64,000 bases of DNA from Arthrobacter oryzae (GCF_030718995.1 NZ_CP132204.1:1550001-1614000), one strand, 5' to 3'. Shown: positions 1-9,432, numbered from the stretch's first letter. Made by a program: numbers and translations. Notes: generated by a model not told the origin, from the letters alone.

Positions 1-1001
1 GGATCGTTGAAGCGCAGGGCTGCTGCCATGGCTCCAAGCAGCGCCTCGGGCACGATTCCCCGTTCGGCCAGTTCCGCGGCCGGGCCGATGAAGCGCTCGT
101 GCCGGCTGAGCTTTCGAAGCGGCGCGCGGCCCACCCGGTTCACGGTATCCGGCAGGTGCGGATTGGTGAAACGGCCAAGGATCTTCTCGACGTAGGCTTC
201 CTGCTCCTCGCGGTTGAAGCCGTGCTTGTGGATCAGCAGTTCCTTGGTTTCGTCCAGGACGGCGCGCACATCGGCGGCTACGTCCTGGTCCGCCATGGCC
301 TCCGAGATCTTGCCAAGCCCGGCCTCAAACCCGAAGTACGCTGCGGAAGCGTGCCCGGTGTTCACCGTAAAGAGCTTCCGCTCAATGTACGGCCCCAGGT
401 TGTCCACAAACGTGGCGCCCGGGATGACCGGAACGTTGTCCCCGAACGGCGTGCGGTCGATGACCCACTCGTAGAACGTCTCCACCGTGACGTCCAGGCC
501 CTTGCCCGGCTCCTGGTTGGGGACGATCCGGTCCACGGCCGTGTTGGCGAACACAGCCGCGGCCTCGAGCGGACCCGACGCCGGATCCCACTGCGCCGCC
601 ACTTCGTCCCGCAGGATGTCCGTGGCGTTGATGGCGTTCTCACACGCCATCACCTGCAACGGGGCCAGCCCGGCAGCCCTCGCGGCAATGCCCTTGGCAA
701 TCACCGGCGCCACGAACTTCAGGATGTGCGGCCCCACCGCTGTGGTGACGACGTCCGCCGTCGCGATTTCCGCCACCACGTCCGCCTCCTGGGTGGCGGA
801 GTTGAGCGCCCGGAAGTTGTCAACGGTCCGCACCGTGGGGTTCTCTCCCACTTCGTGGACGTCATAGCTGTCCGCGGCGGCGAGCTGCGAGATCAGGTCA
901 TCCGCGACGTCGGCGAATAAGAGCTCGTAGCCTGCCTGGTGCAGCAGCAGGCCCACAAAGCCGCGGCCGATGTTCCCGGCCCCAAAATGAACAGCTTTCA
1001 C
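1..1001 (-). CDS. mtlD: Mannitol-1-phosphate 5-dehydrogenase, 3' end cut by window edge
   Basis: Oxidises mannitol 1-phosphate to fructose 6-phosphate with NAD in the cytoplasm, the step after PTS uptake of mannitol. The protein begins with a Rossmann motif ([14 protein letters not shown]) and contains the family pattern [10 protein letters not shown] near residue 120 and the FTVNTGHA segment in the C-terminal domain. About 333 codons are present of the roughly 380 usual, so the C-terminus lies outside the window. The start is GTG at 1001, which overlaps the TAG stop of mtlA by one base (TAGTG), with GGAAAGG upstream inside mtlA. The overlap implies translational coupling in an mtlA-mtlD operon. 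Confidence 0.93.
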   Translation of the reverse strand, partial: MKAVHFGAGNIGRGFVGLLLHQAGYELLFADVADDLISQLAAADSYDVHEVGENPTVRTVDNFRALNSATQEADVVAEIATADVVTTAVGPHILKFVAPVIAKGIAARAAGLAPLQVMACENAINATDILRDEVAAQWDPASGPLEAAAVFANTAVDRIVPNQEPGKGLDVTVETFYEWVIDRTPFGDNVPVIPGATFVDNLGPYIERKLFTVNTGHASAAYFGFEAGLGKISEAMADQDVAADVRAVLDETKELLIHKHGFNREEQEAYVEKILGRFTNPHLPDTVNRVGRAPLRKLSRHERFIGPAAELAERGIVPEALLGAMAAALRFND

Positions 1002-2962
1002 TATGCGTTGACCTTTCCGAACAGCGCCAGAACTTCGTCAACCGTGGTGGCCGCCTCGAGCTGGGCCACCTGCGCCTTGTTGGTGAAAACCTTGGCGATG
1101 GAGGACAGGATCTGCAGGTGCTCATTGTTGATGCCGGCCACGCCCACCACGAACTTGACCTCCTTGCCGTTCCAGTCGATGCCGTTCGGGTAACGGATCA
1201 CGGACACCGCGGACTTCATGATGTGGTCCTTGGCGGCGTTGGTGCCGTGCGGAATGGCCAGGAAGCTGCCCATGTAGGTGGACACTGATTCCTCGCGTTC
1301 GTGCATGGCGTCGATGTAGCCGCTGTCCACGGCGCCGCGGTCCAGCAGCAGCCTGCCCGCTTCGTCGATTGCGGCGTCACGGGTGGTAGCGGTGCCGTTG
1401 AGGACCACGCTGTCAGCCACCAGGATGTCCGACGGCGTCACGGCCTCCGGCGCGGCGGCTGCGGCAGGTGCGGCTACGGGAGTAGCGGCGCCTGGAGCCG
1501 TTCCCTCGGTGTTGCTGCTCTTGACCAACTCCACGATCTCGTCATAGCGCGGGCTGTTCATGAAGTTGTCCACGGACACGTGCACGGCGCTGGCCGTGGC
1601 AGGTTTGGCCCGCTCAGTGAGGTCCTGGTGCGTGATCACCACATCGTAGGTATCGCTCAGGTTGGCGATGGCGGAGTTGGTGACCTTGACGTCGGGGTAG
1701 CCGGCCGCCTTGATCTTGTTCCGCAGCACCGAGGCGCCCATCGCGCTGGAACCCATGCCGGCGTCGCAGGCAAACACGATGTTCTTGATGGGACCTGCCA
1801 TAACGGCGGTGGTTGCTCCCGCACCGGTCAGGGCGGAGGAGATGGAGCTCTTCTTGCCCTTCATGGATTCCATCCGGGAGGTGGCGGCGCTGAGGCTGTC
1901 CTCTTCGGTTTCGCCGACGGGGGTCTTGCTGGCCTTCAGGATCACCGAGGCGATCAGGAAGGACACCGTGGCGGCGAGCAGCACGGACAGTGCCACCCCG
2001 AAGTAGCTGTCGCTGGCGGTCGCGGCGAAGACGGCGATGATGCTGCCCGGGGCGGCCGGGGAGCGCAGGCCGGCGCCGGTGAGCACCAGCGTGAAGATGC
2101 CGGTCATGCCGCCGCCGATGGCCGCCAGGATGATGATGGGCTTCATCAGCACGAACGGGAAGTAGATTTCGTGGATGCCGCCGACGAACTGGATCAGGGC
2201 GGCGCCGGGGGCTGACGCCTTGGCCAGGCCCTTGCCGAAAATCATGTAGGCGAGCAGGATGCCCACGCCGGGGCCGGGGTTGGCTTCGAGCAGGAACAGG
2301 AGGGACTTGCCGTTGGCGAGCGCCTGCTCCGTCCCCAGCGGCGTCAGGATGCCGTGGTTGACGGCGTTGTTCAGGAACAGCACCTTGGCCGGCTCGATGA
2401 AGATGCTGGTGAACGGCAGCAGTCCGTTGGTGACCAGGAATTCGACGACGGCGCTGGCGCCGTTGCTGAAGGCCTTCACCACCGGGCCGATCACCAGCAT
2501 GCCGAAGATGGCCAAGGCCGCGGCAACAATGCCGGCAGAGAAGTTGTCGATCAGCATCTCGAAGCCCGGCTTGACCCGGCCTTCCCAGACCTTGTCCAGC
2601 TTCTTCATGATCCACGCCGTCAGCGGCCCCATGATCATGGCACCGATGAACATGGGGATGTCGGTACCGACGATCACGCCCATTGTCGCGACTGCGCCCA
2701 CAACGCCGCCGCGGACGCCGTGGACAATCCGGCCACCGGTGAAGCCGATCAGGAGGGGCAGGAGGTAAGTGATCATTGGCCCAACAAGCTTGGCCAGTTC
2801 CTCATTGGGAGTGAAGCCAGCCGGAATGAAGAAGGCCGTGATGATGCCCCAGGCGATGAAGGCCCCCATGTTGGGCATGATCATTCCGGACAGGAACGTC
2901 CCGAACCTCTGGACGTGAACCCGCATGCTTGTGCGGGGTTTTGCAACTGTCTCTGTTGCCAT
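1001..2962 (-). CDS. mtlA: PTS mannitol transporter EIICBA, complete three-domain form
   Basis: Imports mannitol across the membrane and phosphorylates it to mannitol 1-phosphate. The 653-residue protein carries, in order, a multi-pass EIIC domain (about 1-340), an EIIB domain with phosphorylated Cys399 in [13 protein letters not shown], and an EIIA domain with His572 in [14 protein letters not shown] low-complexity Ala/Pro linker joins B and A. The chosen start is ATG at 2962, with AGGAAA six bases upstream; an in-frame GTG ten codons earlier lacks such a site. It is followed directly by mtlD. Phosphate would come from EI and HPr encoded at 3.9-5.9 kb, so no separate MtlF is needed. Confidence 0.95.
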   Translation of the reverse strand: MATETVAKPRTSMRVHVQRFGTFLSGMIMPNMGAFIAWGIITAFFIPAGFTPNEELAKLVGPMITYLLPLLIGFTGGRIVHGVRGGVVGAVATMGVIVGTDIPMFIGAMIMGPLTAWIMKKLDKVWEGRVKPGFEMLIDNFSAGIVAAALAIFGMLVIGPVVKAFSNGASAVVEFLVTNGLLPFTSIFIEPAKVLFLNNAVNHGILTPLGTEQALANGKSLLFLLEANPGPGVGILLAYMIFGKGLAKASAPGAALIQFVGGIHEIYFPFVLMKPIIILAAIGGGMTGIFTLVLTGAGLRSPAAPGSIIAVFAATASDSYFGVALSVLLAATVSFLIASVILKASKTPVGETEEDSLSAATSRMESMKGKKSSISSALTGAGATTAVMAGPIKNIVFACDAGMGSSAMGASVLRNKIKAAGYPDVKVTNSAIANLSDTYDVVITHQDLTERAKPATASAVHVSVDNFMNSPRYDEIVELVKSSNTEGTAPGAATPVAAPAAAAAPEAVTPSDILVADSVVLNGTATTRDAAIDEAGRLLLDRGAVDSGYIDAMHEREESVSTYMGSFLAIPHGTNAAKDHIMKSAVSVIRYPNGIDWNGKEVKFVVGVAGINNEHLQILSSIAKVFTNKAQVAQLEAATTVDEVLALFGKVNA

Positions 2963-3020
2963 GTGATTTCCTAACCGTGATTCCTGCTGCACCGCAGGAT
3001 GGTCCGATATTTTCCGACGA

Positions 3021-3749
3021 CTAGCTGGTGGGACTGGTGGAGATCCGGTGGAGCCATTCGAGAAAGAGCTTGAGTTCCGAGCTGGAGAGCTGGTCCGAGT
3101 GCGATGCCTGGAGCGCGGCGTTCAAAGCGATCGCTGCCACCACAACCGAGGACTTTCCGGACGTGTCGGGCCCGGCGCCGTTGGCCTGTTCCGCGGAAAC
3201 CGCGAAAATCATGGCGTCACGGGTCATAGTGGATAGTTCAAGGTTGCGTTCCGCGGCAGGCTCAGCAATCAGCATGAGTGTCACGCCCACGTTCGCCGCC
3301 AGGATGCTTCTGGCCGCTTCGCGCGGTTGGACATTCAACTGTCCTGCCACGGCTGCTTTGTTCAGCATTTCCTCCATGAGCGCCTCGGCATCGGCGACGA
3401 TGGCCGGACGGCTCTCAGGGCGAATGTTGCCAAACATGACCAAGTAGAGTTCCGGCTGGTTCAGCCCGAACTGGACATGGTTGTCCCACATCCGCCGGAT
3501 GTCTTCCAACGGATGTCCGGACGGCGCGAAGTCGCGTTCGCCGGCCACGTATTCTTCGAAACCCGCCGCGACGACGGCGTCAAACAGCCCTTCCTTGTCA
3601 CCGAAGTGGTGATAGAGGGTGGGAGCGGAGACCCCTGCCAGCTGGGTGATCTGGCGGGTGGAAACTGCCGCGCCACCGGAGTTGGCCAGCAGTTCGGCGG
3701 CTGCACGCAGCAACCGAACTTTGGGCGGAAGCTGGCCATCGAAACTCAT
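3021..3749 (-). CDS. TetR-family transcriptional regulator beside PTS genes
   Basis: A 242-residue regulator with an N-terminal TetR helix-turn-helix (AGVSAPTLYHHFGDKEGLF, about residues 38-56) and a ligand-binding C-terminal domain of no recognised subgroup. It lies between mtlA, which it precedes on the same strand, and the divergent ptsI gene, so it is a candidate regulator of mannitol or general PTS expression. A -10-like TAGGGT ends seven bases before the ATG and no Shine-Dalgarno is seen, which suggests a leaderless mRNA. A perfect inverted repeat lies upstream at 3768-3782. The regulatory role is inferred from position only. Confidence 0.8.
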   Translation of the reverse strand: MSFDGQLPPKVRLLRAAAELLANSGGAAVSTRQITQLAGVSAPTLYHHFGDKEGLFDAVVAAGFEEYVAGERDFAPSGHPLEDIRRMWDNHVQFGLNQPELYLVMFGNIRPESRPAIVADAEALMEEMLNKAAVAGQLNVQPREAARSILAANVGVTLMLIAEPAAERNLELSTMTRDAMIFAVSAEQANGAGPDTSGKSSVVVAAIALNAALQASHSDQLSSSELKLFLEWLHRISTSPTS

Positions 3750-3767
3750 AACCGCTACCCTAGCACC

Positions 3768-3802
3768 TATAGCAACGCTATATGAAGTGCATCACATACA
3801 AT
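3768..3802 (+). promoter_or_regulatory. Candidate TetR operator and ptsI promoter
   Basis: A perfect inverted repeat TATAGC-AAC-GCTATA occupies 3768-3782. A good -10 hexamer TACAAT lies at 3797-3802, reading towards ptsI, and its -35 position (about 3774-3779) falls inside the inverted repeat. Binding there would block ptsI transcription and would also lie just upstream of the TetR gene's own promoter. The sequence is direct observation; the identity of the binding protein is inferred. Confidence 0.5.
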
Positions 3803-3910
3803 TTTTTCAGGCACCGCAAAAGCCGTCGGACGTAGCCGTTGCGACGGTCCGGGCAATCGCCCGGGCAACGAATGGCGGGGCCTGCTTACGGCAGAGAACG
3901 AGGACCTTCA

Positions 3911-5596
3911 GTGCAGAACTTCCCAGGAGTAGGCGTCAGCCCCGGCCGCATCATCGGCACCATCCGCCAAATGCCCAAGCCCATCAGCGAACCACCTGCA
4001 GGCGAACAACTGCCCGCCGGCGTCACAGCCGAGGATGCGACAGCCGCCCTCAAGGCGGCTTCCCAGGCAGTGCACGATGAACTGAAGTCCCGGGCCGCCC
4101 ACGCCACTGGCGATGGCAAGGCGGTGCTGGAAGCCACTGCACTGATGGCCAAGGACACCATGCTGATCAAGGGTGCGGCCAAGCTCGTTGCCCGCGGCGT
4201 CTCGAGTGAGCGCGCCATCTGGGAGTCCGGCTCCTCCGTCTCCGAAATGCTGCACAACCTGGGCGGCTACATGGCCGAGCGCGCCACCGACGTCCTGGAC
4301 GTACGCGCCCGGATCGTCGCCGAGCTGCGCGGCGTGCCCGCCCCCGGCATCCCCGCCTCCAACACGCCGTTCGTCCTGGTGGCCGAGGATTTGGCGCCGG
4401 CCGACACCGCGACCCTGGACCCCAACAAGGTCCTGGCGCTCGTCACGGCAGGTGGCGGCCCCCAGTCCCACACCGCCATCATCGCCCGCTCCCTGGGCCT
4501 TCCCGCCGTCGTCGCCGCCGTGGGCGTGGACGAACTCCCCGACGGCATCGAAGTTTTTGTGGACGGCGCCGCCGGCACCGTCACGTCCGAACCCGACGAC
4601 TCCCTGCGTGCCGCAGCGGAGGCATGGACGGCCACGGCTTCCCTGCTGGCCGAGTTCAGCGGCACCGGTTCGACGGCGGACGGGCACCTGGTGCCTCTCC
4701 TCGCCAACGTCGGCGGCGGCAAGGACGCGGAGGCAGCCGCCAAGCTGGGCGCGCAGGGCGTAGGACTGTTCCGCACCGAGTTCTGCTTCCTGGAACGGGA
4801 CACCGAGCCCTCCGTGGAAGAGCAGGCCGCAGCCTACAAGAGCGTCTTTGATGCCTTCCCGGGCAAGAAGGTGGTCCTGCGCACGCTCGACGCCGGCGCC
4901 GACAAGCCGCTCCCGTTCCTGACCGACTCCACTGAGCCCAACCCAGCGCTGGGCGTCCGCGGCTACCGCACGGACTTCACCACGCCCGGCGTCCTGGACC
5001 GCCAGCTGGAGGCCATCGCGCTGGCCGAAAAGCAGTCCGAAGCGGACGTGTGGGTCATGGCCCCGATGATCTCCACGGCGGAAGAGGCCGCCCGCTTCGC
5101 CTCCATGTGCGCCGACGCCGGCATCAAGACACCCGGTGTGATGGTGGAGGTCCCCTCTGCCGCGCTCACGGCCGAGGCCATCCTGCGCGAAGTGGGATTC
5201 GCCAGCCTGGGCACCAACGACCTCACCCAGTACGCCATGGCGGCTGACCGGCAGCTCGGCCCGCTGGCCGCGCTGAACACCCCGTGGCAGCCCGCCGTCC
5301 TGCGTCTCGTCGGCCTGACCGTCGAGGGTTCGCGCGCGGAGGGCCACAACAAACCCGTGGGCGTCTGCGGCGAGGCAGCGGCGGACCCGGCCCTCGCCGT
5401 CGTACTGACCGGACTCGGCGTCTCCACGCTGTCCATGACCGCACGGTCGCTGGCGGCCGTGGCCGCAGTGCTCAAGACCGTCACGCTGGCCGAAGCACAG
5501 GAACTGGCCAAACTGGCGCTGTCCGCACCGAGCGCCACCGAAGCCCGGGCCTGGGTTCGCGAGAAGCTGCCCGTGCTCACCGAACTCGGCCTCTGA
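3911..5596 (+). CDS. ptsI: PTS enzyme I (phosphoenolpyruvate-protein phosphotransferase)
   Basis: Transfers phosphate from PEP to HPr, the first step of all PTS sugar uptake, in the cytoplasm. The 561-residue protein has the N-terminal HPr-binding and phosphohistidine domain with His187 in GGPQSHTAIIARSLG, and a C-terminal PEP-binding TIM barrel with FRTEFCFLERD, the LRTLDAGADKP loop, a GTNDLTQY motif and a conserved GVCGE cysteine motif. The start is GTG at 3911 with GAGG about eight bases upstream; longer in-frame starts lack a ribosome site and extend past family length. It is followed 33 bases later by ptsH and is divergent from the TetR gene. Confidence 0.93.
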   Translation: MQNFPGVGVSPGRIIGTIRQMPKPISEPPAGEQLPAGVTAEDATAALKAASQAVHDELKSRAAHATGDGKAVLEATALMAKDTMLIKGAAKLVARGVSSERAIWESGSSVSEMLHNLGGYMAERATDVLDVRARIVAELRGVPAPGIPASNTPFVLVAEDLAPADTATLDPNKVLALVTAGGGPQSHTAIIARSLGLPAVVAAVGVDELPDGIEVFVDGAAGTVTSEPDDSLRAAAEAWTATASLLAEFSGTGSTADGHLVPLLANVGGGKDAEAAAKLGAQGVGLFRTEFCFLERDTEPSVEEQAAAYKSVFDAFPGKKVVLRTLDAGADKPLPFLTDSTEPNPALGVRGYRTDFTTPGVLDRQLEAIALAEKQSEADVWVMAPMISTAEEAARFASMCADAGIKTPGVMVEVPSAALTAEAILREVGFASLGTNDLTQYAMAADRQLGPLAALNTPWQPAVLRLVGLTVEGSRAEGHNKPVGVCGEAAADPALAVVLTGLGVSTLSMTARSLAAVAAVLKTVTLAEAQELAKLALSAPSATEARAWVREKLPVLTELGL

Positions 5597-5629
5597 CAGC
5601 CGCCCACCGACAATCCACCAGGAGAACCA

Positions 5630-5908
5630 ATGCTCGAACGTACCGCAACCATCGCCAGCCGCTCCGGCCTCCACGCCCGCCCTGCGGCGCTGTTCGCCGA
5701 AGCGGCCGGCAATGCCGGCGTCGATGTCACCATTTCCATGCAGGGCGAGCCGGCGGAAGAGGCCCTCGACGCCGCCAGCATCCTTTCGCTGATGACGCTG
5801 GGGGCTGCCAAGGGAGACGTCGTGGTCCTGCGGGCCGATGGCGACGGCGCGGACCAGGCCTTGGATGCCTTGGTCACCCTGCTGGAGACGGACCTCGACG
5901 CCGAATAG
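5630..5908 (+). CDS. ptsH: Phosphocarrier protein HPr
   Basis: A small (92-residue) cytoplasmic phosphocarrier that passes phosphate from enzyme I to EIIA domains. The phosphorylated His15 is in SRSGLHARPAALF. Ser50, before ILSLMTLG, aligns with the regulatory serine (Ser46) of low-GC Gram-positive HPr; no HPr kinase is present in this window, so its use is unknown. AGGAG precedes the ATG. It sits directly downstream of ptsI and very probably shares its transcript. Confidence 0.95.
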   Translation: MLERTATIASRSGLHARPAALFAEAAGNAGVDVTISMQGEPAEEALDAASILSLMTLGAAKGDVVVLRADGDGADQALDALVTLLETDLDAE

Positions 5909-5968
5909 CGGCGCGGTGCCGGATCGTCGACACAGGGCCGGGTCACGCCGGGGCGCTAGGATTTCCGC

Positions 5969-6367
5969 ATGGCACTGATTGCTCCCCGCGTGACCGCCGG
6001 GCTCCCCGGCGACGAAGCCCTGAAACTGAAGCAGGCCCTCAACGGCAGCCACGACATCACGGTGTTCGTGGACGGCACGGTCCACCGCCTGCCGGCCCAG
6101 GCGAGGGACGCCGTCGTTGACCTGCTCAGCCGCTTCAGCCGCGGCGAAGCAGTGACCGTCAGCAGTGTTGAGGAAATGCTGACCACCTCCCAGGCCGCGG
6201 AGCTCGCCGGAATTTCGCACACGTACCTTCGCAACATGACGGATCGCGGCGAAATACCGGTGGAATACCGCGGCACGCACCGGCGGATCCGGCTGGCGGC
6301 CATCACGGAATGGCTGGAGGCGCAGAAGAAAACCAAGCCAGCCCACGACGGCGGCGAGCAGCCGTGA
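5969..6367 (+). CDS. Excisionase-type helix-turn-helix DNA-binding protein
   Basis: A 132-residue protein whose C-terminal half is a MerR/excisionase-like winged helix (TTSQAAELAGISHTYLRNM through a basic RGTHRRIRLAAITEWLE wing, about residues 70-118). The N-terminal half is an uncharacterised alpha/beta segment with a short strand-turn (DITVFVDGTVHRLP). Such proteins are often chromosomal regulators or antitoxin-like partners rather than phage excisionases; no integrase or PIN-domain toxin is adjacent. TAGGAT six bases before the ATG suggests leaderless transcription independent of ptsIH. Confidence 0.75.
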   Translation: MALIAPRVTAGLPGDEALKLKQALNGSHDITVFVDGTVHRLPAQARDAVVDLLSRFSRGEAVTVSSVEEMLTTSQAAELAGISHTYLRNMTDRGEIPVEYRGTHRRIRLAAITEWLEAQKKTKPAHDGGEQP

Positions 6368-6404
6368 TCGAGCGGCGTTCGTTTAGCGCGGACCGCCATT
6401 TGTG

Positions 6405-6439
6405 AAGCAGTGATAAGGATCAAGCAACGATCACTGCTT
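6405..6439. terminator. Inverted repeat, probable terminator or operator
   Basis: Two perfect 10-base arms, AAGCAGTGAT and ATCACTGCTT, are separated by 15 bases. The element lies between the excisionase-like gene and a small membrane-protein gene on the same strand. It has no following T-run, so it could be a factor-dependent terminator for the upstream gene or an operator for the downstream one. Confidence 0.45.
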
Positions 6440-6479
6440 ACCGCCAAAACGCCCCAAAGGCCGGGGTTACCCTTTATTT

Positions 6480-6710
6480 GTGGGTAAGTTCAGAGGGTGG
6501 CACATTGTGGCGGGGTTCGCCGCCATGCTGCTGACTGCCGTCCTCGGAACGGCCATGGGCCTGAGCAACACCGCGGCGTTTATGGCCAGTTGCGTGGCTT
6601 TCGTTGCGGTCTCCAAAGGCCTGGAAAGCCACTTTGCCCGGCGCCGCCGTGAAGCGGCCAGCCGTCAGCTCGAGCAAAGCCAGTCACGGACCTCGATGGA
6701 AGACCGCTGA
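6480..6710 (+). CDS. Small two-helix membrane protein, unknown function
   Basis: A 76-residue protein with two predicted membrane helices (about 8-28 and 32-48) followed by a basic, Glu/Arg-rich cytoplasmic tail. No family is recognised. The only reasonable start is GTG at 6480; there is no Shine-Dalgarno in front of it and the upstream bases are AT-richer, so a leaderless start is possible. It lies between the excisionase-like gene and alditol oxidase on the same strand. The coding call rests on frame, base composition and the plausible membrane pattern. Confidence 0.55.
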   Translation: MGKFRGWHIVAGFAAMLLTAVLGTAMGLSNTAAFMASCVAFVAVSKGLESHFARRRREAASRQLEQSQSRTSMEDR

Positions 6711-6724
6711 CAGGTGGATGGCCA

Positions 6725-6768
6725 TTGACACGGAGCGGGCGGCTCACCAGACTTGTTAGCGGTAACAA
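6725..6768 (+). promoter_or_regulatory. Promoter with LacI-type operator for alditol oxidase
   Basis: A perfect -35 TTGACA lies at 6725-6730, and 17 bases later a weak -10 CAGACT at 6748-6753. Immediately downstream is the palindrome TTGTTA-GCGG-TAACAA (6753-6768), which closely resembles the TGTTAGCGCTAACA-type operators bound by LacI-family sugar repressors in actinobacteria. It covers the expected transcription start, so binding would repress. No LacI gene is in the window, so the repressor must be encoded elsewhere. Confidence 0.65.
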
Positions 6769-6807
6769 TCTCCCGGCGGCCGCATGGTCCGGCGCGAAAG
6801 GTAAGCA

Positions 6808-8175
6808 ATGCGCACTGAGGTCAGCGAACTCCCCGGGCTAGGCAGTCGCTCCGGATCCGGAAACTCTGCACCGGGACTGAACTGGGCGGGGAATTACCGC
6901 TACACGGCCGCCGCGATCCACCGCCCCCGGAGCTTGGAGGAGGTCCAGGAAGTGGTGGCCGGCGCCACGAAGATCCGCGCCCTCGGCTCCCGCCACTCGT
7001 TCAATGCCATCGCGGACTCTCCCGGGGACCTGATCTCCCTCGACGAGCTGGAACCGGGCATCCACATCGACTCCGCCGCACGTACCGTGACAGTCTCGGG
7101 CGGAACCCGCTACGGCACCCTCGCGGAAAAGCTGGAGGCCAACGGCTTTGCGCTGCCCAATCTGGCTTCGCTCCCCCACATCTCGGTGGCTGGCGCCGTC
7201 GCAACCGCAACCCATGGTTCCGGGGACGCCAACGGAAACCTGGCAACCTCCGTCGCCGCACTGGAAATCGTGGCGGCGGACGGAACCGTCCATCATCTGG
7301 GCCGGGGCAGCTCGCCCGACTTCGAAGGCGCCGTCGTCGGCCTCGGCGCACTGGGCGTGGTCACCAAGGTGACCCTGGACATCGAACCCACGTTCACGGT
7401 TCGGCAGGACGTCTTCGAGTCGCTTCCCTGGGGAACCGTGATGGAAAATTTCGACGCCGCCACCTCCAGCGCCTACAGCGTCAGCCTGTTCACGGACTGG
7501 AGGGGCAACGCCGTCGATCAGGCATGGCTCAAGAGCCGGGTTTTCGGCGCAGACACCGCCGGCGGGGACTCGAGCGCTGCCTCCGGCAACGCGGCCCCGG
7601 AACCGGCGTTCGCCGGCAGCACCTTCTTCGGTGGTACCCGCGCCACTGCAGCCCGGCATCCGCTGCCCGGGGTGTCGGCTGAAAACTGCACCGAACAGCT
7701 CGGGGTCCCCGGGCCGTGGTCCGAGCGCCTGGCCCACTTCCGCATGGCGTTTACGCCCAGCAGCGGCGAGGAGCTCCAGAGCGAATTCTTCGTCCGGCGC
7801 GAGGACGCCGTGGCCGCCATCGCGGAACTGCGTGCCCTGTCGGACCGAATCACCCCGCTATTGCTCGTGTCGGAAATCCGCACCGTGGCGGCCGACCGGC
7901 TGTGGCTCAGCGGGGCCTGCGGCCGGGACTCCGTGGGATTCCATTTCACCTGGAAGCAGCGGCAGGACGAGGTGGAGGAGGTGCTCCCCGCCATGGAGGA
8001 GGCACTTGCCCCGTTCAACGCCCGGCCGCACTGGGGCAAGCTGTTCCACGCAGGCGCCGCCCGCCTGGCCGGGCTGTACCCGCGCTTTGCCGACTTCAAG
8101 GACCTCGCCGAGCGCATGGATCCGGAGCACAAATTCCGCAACGAGTTCCTGGCCCGGAAGGTCTTTGGCAGCTAG
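6808..8175 (+). CDS. Alditol (xylitol/sorbitol) oxidase, FAD-dependent
   Basis: Predicted to oxidise polyols at C1 to the aldose with oxygen, giving hydrogen peroxide. The 455-residue sequence closely follows Streptomyces AldO as I recall it: an FAD-binding PCMH fold with the covalent flavin site His63 in GSRHSFNAIA, LASLPHISVAGAVATATHGSG, and a C-terminal substrate domain with SEIRTVAAD (catalytic Glu/Arg) and RPHWGKLF (catalytic Lys). It is longer than AldO (about 418) through an N-terminal extension and a Gly/Ala/Ser-rich insert around residues 248-275. GAAAGG precedes the ATG. The LacI-type operator upstream fits polyol induction, and it neighbours the mannitol PTS. Confidence 0.88.
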   Translation: MRTEVSELPGLGSRSGSGNSAPGLNWAGNYRYTAAAIHRPRSLEEVQEVVAGATKIRALGSRHSFNAIADSPGDLISLDELEPGIHIDSAARTVTVSGGTRYGTLAEKLEANGFALPNLASLPHISVAGAVATATHGSGDANGNLATSVAALEIVAADGTVHHLGRGSSPDFEGAVVGLGALGVVTKVTLDIEPTFTVRQDVFESLPWGTVMENFDAATSSAYSVSLFTDWRGNAVDQAWLKSRVFGADTAGGDSSAASGNAAPEPAFAGSTFFGGTRATAARHPLPGVSAENCTEQLGVPGPWSERLAHFRMAFTPSSGEELQSEFFVRREDAVAAIAELRALSDRITPLLLVSEIRTVAADRLWLSGACGRDSVGFHFTWKQRQDEVEEVLPAMEEALAPFNARPHWGKLFHAGAARLAGLYPRFADFKDLAERMDPEHKFRNEFLARKVFGS

Positions 8176-8194
8176 CCGGAGGGCGGGTATCAGT

Positions 8195-8212
8195 GCGCGG
8201 CCGGGTCCGCGC
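8195..8212. terminator. Hairpin between convergent genes
   Basis: GCGCGG and CCGCGC flank a 6-base loop between the converging alditol oxidase and PucR-type genes. It is short and lacks a long T-run, so it is a weak bidirectional terminator candidate. Confidence 0.35.
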
Positions 8213-9432
8213 TAAATCCGCGGCCGCCCTGCCCAGCGGCGGGCCTTGAGCGCCGCATGGAGTTCCAGCCGCACCATGCCCTTCAGCGGATCCACGCCAA
8301 GGACCTGCCGGATGCGGCCCAGCCGGTTGTAGATGCTGCTCCGGTGCAGGTGCAGTTTGGTGGCCACGTCCTGCACCGACCCGTCATTGTCGTAGAGGAG
8401 TTCAAGCACGGGCAGGAGCTCACCGTTCCGGTCATGGTCCTCCAGGATGCGCGAGTAGACGGAACCGGCGTCGGCCCAGGCCCCCGCCCCGCCGCCGGCG
8501 GACGCCAGCAGCTGGTAAACGCCCGTGGCCCGGCAGTCCACCAGTTCGCCCAGCTGCGGGTCCACCGCCGCGGCCTGTGCAGCCTGCTTCGACTGCCGGT
8601 AGGCATCGGCAATTTCGCGGGGTTTGGCGAAGCCTTCACTCGTTCCCAGGATGATCCGGCGCACCGGCCGGCCGGACCGCTTGGCGAGTTCCAGCTGGTA
8701 GTGGACCAGGACCTGCGCGTGCGCCGCGCGCCCGGTGGACTCCCGGAACAGAATCACGGCGTGGGTTTCGGTGCCTGCGCTGAAGAGCGCCGCATCCACG
8801 CCGATGGTGGCCTGCAGCGCCGCGGAACGGTGGATCAGGGTGGAGGCGATGGGGTCGGATCCCTCCGCCCAGCCGTCGGCGTCAAGCACCGTGACGAGCT
8901 GCCACGGACCGCGCCCCTGGACTTCCTTCCAGCCGGCCACCGCCGCCACGGCGTTTGCCTCGCCGCGGCAGGCGCTGAGGAACTCCTGTTCCCTGCGGCG
9001 CCGGAATTCCGATTCAGCCGTGTTCGACTCAAGCAGCAGGCCGGAGAGCAGCTCAAGATCATCCCGGACGCCGGGCAGCTGGGTGAGGATCGCCGTCGCG
9101 CTCTGGTCCTCGATGTCCTGCTGCACCCACAAGTAACCGACGCGGAAGCCGCGCACCAGCAGCGGGACGCAGACGCGTCCCAGCATCCCCAGGTCCTCAT
9201 TGGCGGGTACGACGACGGGACGCACCGCCGTCGCGATGCCGTGCGAGAGCTGCCATGCCTTGACGTCCGCCGGCACGCGTTTGCTGAGGAGGAAGTTCAC
9301 CCTGACCCGGTCCGCGTGCGACTGGTTGGAGCTGTAGGCGAGCAGGACGCCGTCGAGATCCTCAAGCGAAAGCCCGCGGCCAAGCTTCACGGCCACCTGC
9401 TCAACGAGCTGTTCCACATCCTGCTGGTGCAT
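8212..9432 (-). CDS. PucR-family transcriptional regulator
   Basis: A 406-residue regulator with a GAF/PucR-like sensory N-terminal half and the C-terminal PucR helix-turn-helix (VQDVATKLHLHRSSIYNRLG followed by LEDP-like VDPLKG, about residues 345-395). Family members regulate purine, proline or amino-acid catabolism. It is divergent from alanine dehydrogenase, so it probably controls that gene. The start at 9432 is chosen because a -10-like TAATGT ends seven bases before this ATG, the spacing of a leaderless mRNA; an in-frame GTG 15 codons upstream has no ribosome site. Confidence 0.8.
   Translation of the reverse strand: MHQQDVEQLVEQVAVKLGRGLSLEDLDGVLLAYSSNQSHADRVRVNFLLSKRVPADVKAWQLSHGIATAVRPVVVPANEDLGMLGRVCVPLLVRGFRVGYLWVQQDIEDQSATAILTQLPGVRDDLELLSGLLLESNTAESEFRRRREQEFLSACRGEANAVAAVAGWKEVQGRGPWQLVTVLDADGWAEGSDPIASTLIHRSAALQATIGVDAALFSAGTETHAVILFRESTGRAAHAQVLVHYQLELAKRSGRPVRRIILGTSEGFAKPREIADAYRQSKQAAQAAAVDPQLGELVDCRATGVYQLLASAGGGAGAWADAGSVYSRILEDHDRNGELLPVLELLYDNDGSVQDVATKLHLHRSSIYNRLGRIRQVLGVDPLKGMVRLELHAALKARRWAGRPRI

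Noticed and set aside
3908-6346. Long antisense open frame opposite ptsI and ptsH
   Set aside because: It is the GC-driven shadow of two well-supported genes, rich in Gly/Arg/His with no domain or ribosome site.
5969-6367. Phage or integrative-element excisionase
   Set aside because: The helix-turn-helix resembles excisionases, but there is no integrase, attachment site or composition change nearby.
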